From: Gnetum montanum
Taxonomy: Eukaryota; Streptophyta; Gnetopsida; Gnetales; Gnetaceae
Length of the DNA stretch: 64,000 nt
Reading direction: 5' to 3'
NCBI GenBank assembly: GCA_015680685.1
Contig: MNCI01012680.1
Span: 7,615-71,614 of the forward strand
Below are positions 33,801-45,450 of the stretch, one piece after another. Below the pieces are notes generated by a model. The model made no database searches, was not told where the DNA came from, and saw only the letters and a list, made by a program, of their open reading frames with translations. Position numbers and translations under genes: made by a program. Every line of letters begins with the position of its first letter. Positions within the stretch are counted from its first letter, which is position 1.

Positions 33801-34700
33801 ATTTTTGGAATACTACTTATTTGTAATGACTACCACATTGCTAGTATTTAAGTATGCTACCAAACCCTGTTTATAAGTTGCCTTAACCTTTTTCCATTGT
33901 TTAGCTCTTTGTGCAAATTTCTTTCAAGTAAGATCCTTATTTATCTAAATGTTTTTCCTATTCTCAATTTGCTTCATGTGGCTTTGATGTCTCCAAACAT
34001 GCACTCTATCTTTTATATCTTGAAACTCAATAATTATATGTCGGGTCTTTTCATGTCATTCACCTGGAACCCTAAGACCTTTATGAATTTTTGAAAAAGT
34101 TATATACATATCATCTATAAGTTTTCCAACTTTCTTATGAATTTTTGGAGAAGTTATATACATATCATCTATAAGTTTTCCAACTTTCTTAAATAAAGTT
34201 TCATATGTTTCACCCTCTATCTCTAGGATACCTACAAAACACAAATTTTTTCTTTTGCCCTTTTTTTATCTTGCTCTTTCAAAACTTATGCAATTGTAGA
34301 TTTCGTCTTTATTTCTATTCCTTCATGATTAGATTCATTTTTGTTTTCCTCCACTTTAGCTTCAAGTTCTACTAATTTCAGCAAAATCTATTCATTATCC
34401 TTTAGAGCAATACTAGTCTCATATTTTCCCTCGATCTTCTCTTCGAGGGCTCATACCCTTTGAAGAATTTCTTTATTTTATTCATGGATTTCATCCAACA
34501 ATGCCATTTTGCTAACCATATACTCCCATTGTGCAACTAGAATTTCTTTGAAAGCAGTTGCATTGTGTAACTTACTGTCATCCAGTCTCTTTTTGTTATC
34601 TCCTATTTGTTTTTGGAAGGTTTTATTAAATCCTTTTCTATGGTATCTTCATGTTTACCAGCATTGATTTTGGGAGTGATATTCAAGAGTTTTCTATGAT
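33801..34700 (-). pseudogene. L1-type ORF1p with coiled coil, RRM-like core and C-terminal domain
   Basis: ORF1p binds and chaperones the LINE RNA. On the minus strand a heptad-rich acidic/basic coil (about 34600-34300: EILQRV, ALEEKIEG, LVELEAKVEENKNES) is followed by NLCFVGILEIEGET, the start of the RRM-like core. TRHIIIEFQDIKDRVHVWR, INKDLT and KKFAQRAKQWKKVKATYKQG come next. This is the layout of the vertebrate-style 'transposase 22' ORF1p, not the DUF4283-plus-CCHC type of most plant L1s. Three TGA/TAG stops and the tandem duplication at 34082-34189 mark it as a relic. Confidence 0.6.
34082..34189 (-). repeat. 54-bp in-frame tandem duplication inside ORF1p
   Basis: Two 54-bp copies (34082-34135 and 34136-34189) differ at two or three bases. 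They duplicate 18 residues beginning KVGKLIDDMYIT in the reading frame of the relic. Confidence 0.9.
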
Positions 34701-35220
34701 TTCACAAGTCTTGAGTACAAAACGATTGTGTGCATTTGATAACATTCACAAACTGCTATAATAAATGTATTAATTTTATCATCGAACAATTTGCGATAGT
34801 TTATTTAGTATTAATTATAAAATTTTAAATTGTATCTTAAGAGTAAATATTATTTTAAAAATATAAAATTACGCTCATATACCCCTTGAATCCCATCCCC
34901 ACCATCCCCACCATCCCCATGCACTTTCCCCATGCACTTTCTTTATGCTAGGAGTATGCTAAAGTTACAATAGTTGTATACTACTGGTAACAAAACAAAG
35001 TTTAATTATTTTTAATGAGTTTCTAAGTTAAAAATCCGAGGAGGTCTCTCACAAAGTGAGAAGGTAAAAATCTGCCGTCCCTTGTAAGACCCGGTTAACG
35101 TGAGAAGCATTACTAAGCCTACCGCTGATGACCTTTACTTCATGTCATAAATGGGAGGGCTTTAGTGCCCTTACATTCACACCCCGCAATTCTTCTTCTT
35201 GATTTCAATTTGAAATTTAA
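34701..35220. other. upstream region of the FHA-type gene
   Basis: 34701-34980 is AT-rich with a C-rich microrepeat (CCCCACCAT and CCCCATGCACTTTC duplicated, 34895-34945). 35000-35200 is distinctly richer in G and C, with CTCTCACAAAGTGAGAAGG, and resembles a promoter or leader. No coding evidence. Confidence 0.35.
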
Positions 35221-35926
35221 TTGGCAGAGCGTGATCTCAATCATTGGCTTAGAAGATTTTCGAAACTAGCGCAGTCGGATGCGAGAAAACGATTCCAACA
35301 ATGGAGCGACACCAACCAGAAGAAGCTGGGGCTGTTTCTCTGCAAATCAGCGGATGTCATTGCATTCGTTTTGTTATTTTCCTTGACATTAACGAAAGAA
35401 GAGGGAATAACTGGTGGTTGTTTGCTGTTACTTTTTTCCATATTAGCTACATTTGGAAGAATCTTCTGATAAAGCTTAATTCTCCCTGGCAGTGGGAAAT
35501 TCAAGACCTGAATATGCCAAACGGCACAATTCTCAGCGATTACGTGCTTCCTCCACTTGAGTTCCGGCCTCTTCACGACCGCGATGTTATCACAATTGGG
35601 GAAGAAACTGTATTTTGTATCAAAATAGTGCGTAAGGTTGAAAATGCAAGCCCTCCTCCTGATGCCATGGTATTACGAACCGGAAATAAGAGAAAGTAAT
35701 GTGACAAGTTGGGATTTGAGGAAGACCTTGTGAGAACCAGTGAGGTTGCTGAGAAAGAGGATAATGATGTTAGGGTTTCGGGAGAGATTATGACGCTGCT
35801 GCATTGGTTTGATCAAATGAAGGAGTGGATTCCAATGCATTTGAATGCTGTAGCCGAGAAGTGCATTATTCAGATCAAGGCGGATGCTGCCAAGTTTGAT
35901 GAATATGTTCTACAGCACAAGGCATA
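35221..35926 (+). pseudogene. FHA-domain protein gene remnant
   Basis: FHA domains bind phosphothreonine peptides. In the frame of the ATG at 35301, GNNWW, then HISYIWKNLLIKL, WEIQDLNMPNGTILSDYVL, PPLEFRPLHDRDVITIGEE and TVFCIKIV match the second half of plant FHA domains (W-V-x-DL-x-S-x-NGT, then L-x-DGD-V-x-IGE). A TAA at 35697 ends this frame, and the same frame reopens at 35709 through GEIMTLLHWFDQMKEWIPMHL to 35926. The N-terminal half of the domain, with the phosphate-binding Arg and Ser, is not clear: another frame from 35221 is open but begins at TTG. It may be a two-part pseudogene, or a gene whose first exon is mis-assembled; a gap follows at 36034. Confidence 0.5.
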
Positions 35927-36033
35927 AGGTGTGGTCTGTAAAGCAACATATTTTATGTTTTTATTTAGAGTAGGATGAGATATAGATGGTTAAATTAGCT
36001 GTTTTGCTTCCTCAATTTTAGTAAAACTGTTAA

Positions 36034-36149
36034 NNNNNNNNNNNNNNNNNNNNNNNNNNNNNNNNNNNNNNNNNNNNNNNNNNNNNNNNNNNNNNNNNNN
36101 NNNNNNNNNNNNNNNNNNNNNNNNNNNNNNNNNNNNNNNNNNNNNNNNN
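36034..36149. other. assembly gap (116 N)
   Basis: Unknown bases. Confidence 1.
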
Positions 36150-36589
36150 TTTAGTAAGAATAGAGAGGGACTCAATTCACATTTCTAGCCATATATGTCA
36201 GTTATGGAATTTGAAATGTTATTATATCAACCATCATGCTTGATTGTAGGCTAAGACTTTCATCTCCTTTTTTCTTTTAACTCTGTTTACTAGACATTAA
36301 ATATTTTTGCCAGAGAATGTATGCTTATACAAAAAGATTTTGAACTTCAAGATATTGATTCTCATAATTTCATGGGGTCTGAACTTTTGTAAGGTGAAAC
36401 TGATTTCTGTTATTATTAGAAATTTGTGGTCAGCCAGAGCATTGCAAACATGGACAAGCAATTTAGCATAAATCAGGATTCATGGTCAGCCCCAGCCATC
36501 CAAGTTTGAATTACTAAATAGTGTTGTTTAATCTCATCTTGCATGTATTATATTTATTTTTTCAATTTCACAATGACTAAGGCAAGTGT

Positions 36590-37615
36590 GGTCTTGACAT
36601 TGTCCCATCTCAATTTGAGCACAAAACTCCTCAAAAACGGCATCACAAGACACATTTCCAGCTCTTGGAGGCCTCCATGGACAATTTTGGCTCATGACCT
36701 AGCATATTAGCCTCACTTTTGGTGACCTTGAAAATTTTGGGAATGGAAATTTTTCTAACTCTGGAAGGTGATGCTAACACATGTATCATTTTATGTGCAT
36801 CAGTGTCACCTCTTGTGGGACCCACATTATTGAGTCTCTCAAGTCAAACTTGCCAAGAACAAACTCCAAATAAACTCCAAGTTAATTGCACTTGACTTTG
36901 GGGTTGAATTTGGCAGCCCTAACCTATAAATATGGGATCAAAACCCATTAGAGGTGGTTTCTTGAGATCTAGAGCAGGAGCATCAGACATCCTAGTGTCT
37001 CCCACATGCTTCAGGGCCACCATGAGCTCAATTCGGCTCCCAAGCCTCCAACAGCCCAAGCACTGATGTTAACAGTGTTAGCATCAATCAGGCAGTTCTT
37101 GTGTTAGTCACCATAGTTAGAATTTTTTCAGTTGCATCGTCATTCTTGGGACACAGCCAAAACAGCCCTATTTTGGCCCTGATTTGATTCTAAACAGCAT
37201 CTGCAGCTTTCCCATTTATATACCCATACTCTAGAGGTTCAATTTTACCTTCCAACCCAGATTTTGTTCACAAATTGGGTTCTTTTTATTTCACTTATGT
37301 TTTTCACCAACACTTGTATTTTGCCCTTCTATAGGAGGCAAACACTTCTTTTTCAGCAATAAATCATTTTCTTTATTTGGAAAGGGAACTAAAACTTTTT
37401 CTTCATTATCATAGCTCTCAATATTTTAATATTTACGCTCTTTTATTGGCATTTCTATACTTAGATTTTATTTTATTTCTCATAGTTCGTTTTTTATATT
37501 TAGTTTTATTTTTAGCAATAATACTTAGTTAATTTATTACTTAAATTCTGCCATCTTTCTTGGTTCTTGTGTGATATGCTAAGTCAACATCCGATTAGAG
37601 GTTTGTGCCCTATCA
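36590..37615 (+). repeat. possible solo LTR
   Basis: An island begins TGTGGTCTTGACATTGTCCC. It has a strong TATA box (CCTATAAATATGGG, 36924-36937) after ~330 bp of promoter-like sequence and a polyadenylation-like AATAAATC with T-rich flank at about 37360. This resembles an LTR of another family. I could not fix its right end or find a target duplication. Confidence 0.3.
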
Positions 37616-38109
37616 TGTTGTGTTATTATCATTTACTCATTGAAGGTTATATTGAATTGAAGATAGTTCAATAAACAAAAATTTAAAAAAGATGTATATT
37701 TCCATAACTCTGTGTCTGAGCTTGGACTTGAACTGGCTGTGATTACCAACTACACTGCCCAAACAACTAATAGAATATCACATGTCCAACATTCAACTTG
37801 TGATATTTTTATTAAATATTATATTTGATATGACAAACATATGAACATTGTACCCAGCATAACTTGCATTTTGTTTGTTTCAGGGTAAGATAGAATGTAA
37901 ACTTCGGAAAGCTTTGTTTTGCAACGCATTGAATATATATTTATATTTTAATTGCTTAAGCACGATATTCAACTTTTTGAAATTAACCAGCGAGTGGCTG
38001 TAACTTTTTTTATTTTGGAAATTGAGGGTATGCTCAGTTTTATGAGCCTTTTTATCTGGCTGCCTAATTTTTCAAATTGTTTTATAATTTTTTGTATTAC
38101 ACTGTTATC
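37616..38109. other. no gene seen
   Basis: AT-rich sequence; open frame 37952-38182 has no recognisable domain and overlaps a SINE-like repeat. Confidence 0.3.
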
Positions 38110-38190
38110 AAAGCCTTTGCTATCATATTTGGTTAATTTGGAACCTTTAGCTCATGGGTTCAATTCTAGTAGACAATGCTGAATTATATA
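38110..38190 (+). repeat. SINE-like repeat, family 1
   Basis: The segment has TTAGCTCATGGGTTCAATTCTAG, a good polymerase III B-box, then AGACAATGCTGAATTATATAAAG. The same A-box/B-box/ATGCTxAxTTATAAA layout recurs at 44785-44870 and 58245-58335. Confidence 0.45.
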
Positions 38191-39030
38191 AAGTTTTAAT
38201 TGAACTATATATCTTAAGTATAACTATGTTTCACTTATTTCAGGTTTCAACAACACATATTTGATTACTTTGATTTTTGTTAAAAAGGTCATCCATATGG
38301 AATCTTTTAGACTAGGCTCACTATCATTTTATCTCTCGTGATATCTGCCTCATTGTTCCTGTATCCTATAATTTATTTTCAGTAGTGCTATCAAACTATT
38401 AATATACTTTTGTACTCTCCCAGCTTACAACTTGCACTGAAATATAGAGATACAGTGCGAGATTCTCCATCTTGTTGAAGGCCAGAACTTAAAGAGTTGT
38501 GGAAGCTGTGTTATTTGGGTTCCTTTTTAGTTTTTTTCTTCAAATATGGGTTATATTATTTTAGAACATGTTAAAGTGGTTTGCAGAAAACCCTTAGGTT
38601 GAATCCTACCAGCCTTTGTGTCCATATATTTGTTGAATTAGTGATCAAAATATGATCGGTTTTGCACATCAAAATATGAACTTTCGAAACTATATATGGT
38701 TGGATTAGCAATGTTTTCATTATTTAAATTTGAATTCATATTTAGCAGAAAATTATGTCAAGCACAAAAGGCTTGAACTCTTTGCCAAATTAGCTCAATT
38801 TGCCAATTTGCAATGTCTGTAGATGCATGATCAAAATGGTTCTTAAAAGGTTCCTTCCATGGGCTGTCACAATCTCTTCCTTCTTTGGTCTACAAGGCTT
38901 CCCTGATGTCAGTATCTCATATGCTGTATTTAGGTGCGATGCCAAAATTATTAGGGAAAGAACCAGACTTTCTATATGCCTGTTGTGCGTTAGGCAAAAC
39001 AATGCCTCAGGATCATAGCAAAACCTTGTA
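38191..39030. other. no gene seen
   Basis: Low-copy AT-rich sequence. Open frames of about 70 codons on both strands at 38790-39018 overlap each other and show no domain. Confidence 0.3.
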
Positions 39031-39210
39031 ACTAACTTAACAAATGAATAACTTTGTAATCAATGAAGCAATGTAATTGCAACTGCAATGCACAGAAAAC
39101 TAGAAAATAGAAAGCTCTCTTACTAACTTAACAAATGAATAACTTTGTAATCAATGAAGTAATGTAATTGCAGCTGCAATGCACAGAAAACTAGAAAATA
39201 GAAAGCTCTC
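39031..39210. repeat. 91-bp tandem duplication
   Basis: The segment starting ACTAACTTAACAAATGAATA and ending GAAAGCTCTC occurs at 39031 and 39122 with only two or three differences. Confidence 0.95.
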
Positions 39211-40179
39211 GATAAGAAATAGGTCATATTAAGAAATTTTTACTTATGGTCCCTGAGATTCTTTGGATCTATCCAACTAGTTTCAGATTTATATTTTATA
39301 GATTGTTTTTTAAAAACCTATCACCTTGGATTACCAAGGTAAGGTTCATACCACTAAACTAACACCTCATTGTTACAATATTAAATATTAGAGTGTTAAT
39401 GGTAAGAGAGTAACTTGGAATAATTTAGTTATAAATACTTTTCCATAGCCTAACTCAAATTGGCAACATTTTCATAAATTGTTGTAAATGGGCTGACCAT
39501 TTGAGCCATTGTAGTTGTTTAATGGTAATGGTAAATGTATATGTTGAAAAGAGAGGGCCTTACAAATACCATTAATATTAAAATTTCAAAAAGATATACA
39601 AATTGCAATGGTATCATTGAAATGCAAATAACAAGAAAGATCAAAGAAATTTGTAGTGCTATAGGATTGCTAAGTTAATTAAAATTTAATATTATGATTT
39701 GTTATTTACAAAAATTTAAAAAAATTGAAAAATATATTTTAGTGATAATTTAACTCAAAAGTACATACTTTTTAAGTTCTTCTGTAATGCATGAAGGTTA
39801 GTGGCTAAACGGAAATCATAAGTCCTTTTTTAGCTCGTAAAGGATATCACAAGTTCCTAAAATTTTGAGAAAAAATTTTGAAATGAAAAATTGTAAATCT
39901 CAATGAAATCATGAAAAGATTGATTTTTTGATTTGCATGTGCTTTCGAAACATCAAATGACAAGCAAATAGTATATTAAGGGATTTAAAATTCAAATTTA
40001 ACACGGTAGAACTCCCACTCCCTAGTGTCCTTTAAAAATTTCAAGGAAGAGACCAAAATGTTGCAAGATTCTATAAACTTTTCAAACCAACCACCCATAG
40101 TACTGCTATGACTAAAAGCATTAGCACTGCCCATGACTCAAAGCATTTTGCAAAATTAGACATAGGGACCTATCATTTA
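39211..40179. other. no gene seen
   Basis: AT-rich sequence without coding signal; 39330-39375 (ACCAAGGTAAGGTTCATACCACTAAACTAACACCTC) may be an eroded antisense SINE head. Confidence 0.25.
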
Positions 40180-40262
40180 GAGTGATGGTAAGGTGCTCAT
40201 TTTTTAAGTTTCAAATTGGGTTTGAGCTTGGGTACAACCACTTCAAACAAATTAAGTTTTCC
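40180..40262 (+). repeat. SINE-like repeat, family 2
   Basis: GATGGTAAGGTGCTCATTTT (A-box-like) followed by GGGTTTGAGCTTGGG (B-box-like) and ACAACCACTTCAAAC aligns with 58075-58150 (GATGGTGTAGTGCTTATTTA, GCAACCACTTGAAAT). Confidence 0.4.
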
Positions 40263-40411
40263 TTGCTTAAGTGAGTAGGTGATCATTCTTTTGCTTAAGT
40301 GAGTAGGTGATCATTCTTGTTACAGGACTTGCACATGTATCAAGAATTATTTTTTCAGAAAGGAGTTTGTTGCACATGTATCAAGAATTATTTTTTCAGA
40401 AAGGAGTTTGT
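40263..40411. repeat. two adjacent short tandem duplications (28 bp and 41 bp)
   Basis: TTGCTTAAGTGAGTAGGTGA plus eight bases occurs at 40263 and 40291. TGCACATGTATCAAGAATTA plus 21 bases occurs at 40330 and 40371. Both pairs are essentially exact. Confidence 0.9.
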
Positions 40412-41600
40412 TTATCTTATCTGCCATTTGGATCACATACTTCAATACTAATTAACTTTCATAAACAAAATAATTTTTATTCAAATCCACACCTGGAGAG
40501 AATTTTAGTTAATGCTAAAGCAGAAAGATGTACCAAGTTCACTAATTCGCTTGTACAAAACCAAGTTGTAAGCAATTGGGGATATTGCATAGGCACGGAA
40601 AGGAAAGTAGCATCCAAGTAGCAATTGTTGATATACTAGGGACTTCATTTCTCATCATTGATGCCTACCACGGTTTTCCTGGTCTACAATGGTATGCAAA
40701 TATTAACAGTACTTTCTCTTCTACTGAGTTGGTTTCGTTTACAAAAAGTCTCTGATTGACTTGGTTTTTGTTAACAAAAAATATTTGATAGATCCTGCGA
40801 AGTTCTGCCCTTCTTAAGCTAGATACCAGACAATTTGTCTAGTATGTTAATGTTTTTTCTTAACATCATTTTTCTAAACACAATGCATTACAGAATGCAT
40901 AGTTTCACATATGAGCAGCGTTATTTTCGTCCAGTGATTTAAGATTAAATTCTTCACATGGTATGATTCTTCTTGGGACCCAAAAATCTTCGAAACTAGA
41001 GCAGCCATAAGGAAACTACTAAGATTGCATCAATGGAGCAATAACAACCAGCAAAGCTTTACAAAGTTTGAGCGTTATTTGCATTCAGAATGTTTTCATA
41101 TAAATAATAAAAATTGAAATTTAAAGTTAAAAATCTTGAAAGGACTTCTCCACCATCAGCATTCTACCCTAGTCCAACACAATGGAGTTAGCTGAAAGGA
41201 CAGCTTTATGGTTTAGCTAAATTAACAATGTCAGGGCTTCCACACATGTTTCTCCATAAAAAAAGCATAGATTAATTGTATACTCTTGAGTAATTTATGA
41301 AAATACATGTAATGATGTCAATGTCTTCGTTAACGCCATCAAATATTCCGGCAGGGTTGTACAACCCAGACTTATAATTACATAGGTATAAGCTATACAA
41401 TTATGATTTATAATATAATAGTGCCTTCCATATAACTCAAACTACAAGGTAACAAGCTTATCAATTCAACTGCTATGTTTTTATAAATAATGTTAAGTTA
41501 ATGGCATTGTTATGATGAGTGAAATATTGAACATGATTGCATAACAACATTGTTGACAATAAATAGTTTACAAGATTTGACAAAATTTAATATAGACTAA
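40412..41600. repeat. eroded copy of a low-copy module (copy at 41 kb)
   Basis: Collinear short matches link it to 46980-48130: AAAACCAAGTTGTAAGCAATTG; TTTCTCATCATTGATGCCT against TTTTGCATCATTAATGCCT; GATTTAAGATTAAAT against GATTTTAGATTAAAT; CCATAAAAAAAGCATAGATTAATTGTAT against CCATAAAAAAGCAGACTATTTGTAT. Within it, 40985-41060 (CTTCGAAACTAGAGCAG, then CAATGGAGCAATAACAACCAG) matches the FHA gene at 35255-35330. Confidence 0.55.
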
Positions 41601-43019
41601 ACAACTTAGCAGTCTCTATAACTCACAGTTACAAACAATTTCACTTTAAAGTGTGCATTTGATTTCAAATTAGGAGAATTGTTTATCCATACAACATCAA
41701 GGGTTGGTGTTGATAAAGAAGCAAGTAAACAGCAGAGATTTTAGATTGGAAAGTTAGCACTCTCACTAGAGAGACCTTAGAAATTATTGATGTCATGAAA
41801 AAGCCCAAAGAAAGCATTGTTTGCTACTAAGAGACATGATCGAAAGGGGAGAAAGCTTGAGGTTTTGGTGAGGATTGCAAATTTTTCTATTCAAGAAAAG
41901 GAAATTATCCAAATGGAGTGGCCATCATCATCAACTAATTTGTCAAAAATGGTACATGTACACTACCATGGTGATTTGCTTACGAGCAAATTGGCCTAGA
42001 AAATTCCATCAAATAAGATTTTTGAGATTCAATGGAAATGGTGCTTCAAAGAATTCCTCAACCATGAAACAAAATTGTCATATTACCTTAGTTGTGTTTG
42101 GTTATGTGAGTCATTAGATGCTAAATTGGTAGCTTCTGTTTATCAGAATAAAACATTATTTGGTTTAGGTCAAGTTTTGTGACATGTATCATGGGATTTT
42201 AATTAGATCCACTAAATGTACCAATTTCTGTTGATTTTTGGGTTTTTTTTCCCCAAGATATCACTTCAAAAGTGTAATCTCATATGGTTCATGAATTTTT
42301 CAATGCAACATCTTATGCGATTCACAACTCATAGATTGGCTTAGCAAGGTAGATGTGACCCATTAAAAAAAAGGGTCTCACCACAAAGCTACTTCATTTT
42401 GATCACACTCATAAGTAAAGGTAGAAATAGAACCCACAACCTCTTAACCAACTCTATTTTGTTGAAAGAAGACTAAGATGATAATAATGATAAAATAACA
42501 TCAAGTAACATGTTTCTAAGTTGGCAACAAGTAAGTAGAAAGGTGTATTAATACAATAAATTTTTTTCAAAAGCCTCCAAATCAAATTAAAAAGATTTAG
42601 ATGCCTACCCAAAGGATTACCTTGATAGCAAAAGCAGGGAAACACATGATAGGAGATTACTCAAGATTCTCACTCCCATCTTTCAAATTATAATGGTGGT
42701 GTGACCTTTTGGGACAAATACAAAGAGGTGAAAAAAACCCTTGCATAATTGATGCACATAAGCTTGGAACAAAATATGAGTAACTTGATCATGTTTGGTG
42801 GAATCCCAATTCTAACAATTAAAAACCATTAACACAAGGGTAGAGAAACAAAGAAAAAAAGAAGGAAAAAAGCATTAACACAAGGGTAGAGAAACAAAAA
42901 AAAGGAAACTGATTTTGCTTGAACACACATCCAAATTCTCAAATCACTCCAGAAGCCAGACCTTTACGTGATAACACTTAATAAGGCATGAAACTGTTTG
43001 CAATATAATATAAGCAGTG
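41601..43019. other. no gene seen; one 46-bp tandem duplication
   Basis: Weak open frames (41817-41999, 41875-42117) have no known domain. CATTAACACAAGGGTAGAGA repeats at 42827 and 42873 with a 46-bp period. Confidence 0.35.
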
Positions 43020-43029
43020 TACCGAATCT

Positions 43030-43825
43030 CTCTCAACCGTTCAACTGGTTAAGTTTAATGATCTCCTCGCTGGGGAATATGAGATTACCTAAACTTGCTT
43101 TGGTGAGCCAGCCGGGAAGCATCCTCTTATTCACCATCCCGAAAGCCCTCTCTCTGAGCAGAGCCGGTCCCTCTCTGGATACCTCTGCAGCAGAAACTCA
43201 CAGAACCCCAACTCCGCAAAATAATTTCCCAAAAAAGCCAATCTTGAATGGCGAATGGCCTGCCCTGATGCTTCTGATCTTGCTGCCTCTCTCCATGCCC
43301 TCATGCTGAAATGCCAGGTACAGCATTGTATCAAGCTGTGCTGCAGGGCTGGATTCATCAATGGCGGATAGGGTTTCCAAGAGCCTGCTGGGCAACCAAA
43401 AGATTATCTTCCATCCAAGCTTGGTCTGGAGCTCTCAGAGGGTCGTTGGGCAGGCATGAACTCAGGAAGGGAAAAGTTTTCAGAGACAGTTGCAGGCTGT
43501 TGAGAAATCTTCTGGCCAGTCTTTCATCATCCAGGGGAGTTCTGAACAGTGCTGTTTTCATTGGCAGCCTGTATTGTTCATCATCTTTCTTTTTTGCTCA
43601 GGGTTTCGGCTTCTTCTTCTGTTCGAACACTCTGAGAAGCCTCAGCAGGCTGTTTGCAGGTTCAACTTCTTCTTCTACCTCTTCCACGGGCCCCTCTGTT
43701 CTGGGCTGTGGCGCTGCAGCGGGAACTCTGTAGCTGGGTTGAACAGTGAATGGAGAATTTGTAGTTTCTGATTCTGGTTCTGGGATTGCTGTGGAAAATC
43801 TTCACGCCGGCCGGGCAAAGCTACT
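43030..43825 (-). pseudogene. RNC1: RNC1-like chloroplast RNase III-domain protein, pseudogene fragment
   Basis: RNC1 helps splice chloroplast group II introns; its RNase III domains lack catalytic activity in known plants. Read on the minus strand from ATG at about 43821 (third codon TAG), a basic/serine-rich transit-like leader and an acidic stretch (EEVEEEVEPANSLLRLL) lead to RTPLDDERLARRFL, LKTFPFLSSCLPNDPLRAPD and AWMEDNLLVAQQALGNP. A change of frame brings SRLLETLSAIDESSPAAQL and DTMLYLAFQHEGMERG. A second brings AFLGNYFAELGFCEFLLQRYP, and a third brings FGMVNKRMLPGWL and LGNLIFPSEEII before homology stops near 43030. Three frame changes, early stops and the missing second domain make it a pseudogene. 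It is GC-richer than its surroundings. The identity is from memory of the family. Confidence 0.72.
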
Positions 43826-44784
43826 TCATTATACTAGCTATAATAAATTTGTGACACCTTCTTATAATGATGTTGATGCAAATAATATACCTAATTTTAT
43901 TCTTCCTGATGATATAGTCATTGGTTGTTGATTTTACATCATGATATGTGTTCTATTAAATGTTTGTCCTTTTCTGCTTAAGAAAAAAGTGGTAATGGAA
44001 AAAAAATGTGATAAAGATAAAGATATGAAAAATAAGTTAATGTTAATTATAAAAATGAGCAAATAAGGTCGAAGTTTTTGTGATACTTTCACTTTCACTA
44101 AAATAAGTATTGATCAATTTGAATACATAGCTCATAAGACAAAATTATCATTATTTGATAAGAATATTATCAATTCAAAAATTAAAACTTTTATTGATAT
44201 GTTGGGGCATGCATATCATTAGGGGTTGCATTGCCTTCTACTTCATAACTAGTAGCAGTTGCACTTACCAAAGTTGCTACAGTAAGGTGCTTTTGGCTAA
44301 TCGTTTCTCATGTTGTGGCACCTTATTCTTGCACTTTGATAAAAAAAATGTCCTTTTAGAATCTACTCATGCTAGCTTAAAAAGTTTTAATGTGGCTATC
44401 ACATAGATATAAGAAGAGGAAAATGTAATAGATGAGAAGGAATACCAAGTAAAATAGGATAATGCTTAACAAATTAGAAGATGTAGGATATGTTTATTAC
44501 CTTGCATTGATTGGTGGTTTAATATGTTTGGACCTATGTTTCATACAAAGTTATGGCTTTTGGTTTATAGTTAGCTAGGTTAATCATAATTTCTTTCAAC
44601 TTAACACTTAGACAATCACACTTTGGAATTAGAGCTGTTGCTATGGGTTTTAATCTTTATAGAAACATTGTTAATTTATCTTTTAATTTATCGGTGCAAC
44701 ATGCCCCTCAAGGGCAGATTATTTGATGTAGGAATCATTATGTGGTATGTAATTTGAATTACTAAGTTTACTTGAATAATATTG
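43826..44784. other. no gene seen
   Basis: AT-rich sequence. Plus-strand frames around 44040-44520 read as short runs broken by many stops, possibly an unrecognised transposon relic. Confidence 0.25.
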
Positions 44785-44870
44785 AGGTATTGATCTTGGC
44801 CTAGTAATTGCAAGTCACGAGTTTGATTCTAGTGGGTAATGCTAAGTTATAAATTGGAAAAAAGTTATGT
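44785..44870 (+). repeat. SINE-like repeat, family 1
   Basis: GATCTTGGCCTAGTAATTGC (A-box-like), GAGTTTGATTCTAGTGG (B-box-like), then GTAATGCTAAGTTATAAA, shared with the copies at 38110 and 58245. Confidence 0.45.
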
Positions 44871-45189
44871 AAAAAATTATGTTAGAACAAATATTAAAAA
44901 AAAAGGAAAAAAATTAAACCCAAAAGTATTTTGAAAAAGATCTCTAAATCGATTTATTCCGCCCTTAGCCATTGTTGTCATGTTACTTTTCAAGGAAAAT
45001 TGATATTTTCAACATCCCGAACATTTCGAATTCTTTGATTGGTAATGCCATGCTGTGTTAAGAGTGAGACCTTGGTCAACTCAAACCAGCTTCAACCACA
45101 TTGCATTATTGTTTTTTAAACGGTAAAAAAATGATAGGCCTGTACTAAAATATTTATTTATGCACATTTTTGGTGTAACAACAATGTTT

Positions 45190-45450
45190 TCTTCATCCAG
45201 CGATTTCAAATTGAATTAAAAGAAACCACGAAAAATGCATCAATGGAGCAACCACAATCAACGGATCATTGCAAAATATGTACGTTATTTTCATTAAAAT
45301 TATTTCATAATTACAGATTGACTTTGCTTGAATAAGTTCAGAATTACAAATTATGAAATAATGACAAAAACCCCAGTTCTAAATAATTTGTGTCATAAGA
45401 AGCATAGAGTAATTGTACACACCGAGAATACCACACCAACATAGATTGAA
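45190..45450. repeat. eroded copy of a low-copy module (copy at 45 kb)
   Basis: CATCCAGCGATTTCAAATTGAATT, then ATGCATCAATGGAGCAACCACAA, and further on AAGCATAGAGTAATTGTACACA, in the same order as at 40930-41280 and 47630-48060. Confidence 0.5.

Noticed and set aside
35221-35469. 82-codon frame as the true N-terminus of the FHA-type protein
   Set aside because: It begins with TTG, is in another frame from the recognisable FHA motifs, and shows no domain itself.
43311-43771. Plus-strand frames of 93-140 codons in a GC-rich island
   Set aside because: They are antisense shadows of the RNC1-like pseudogene, whose homology lies on the minus strand.
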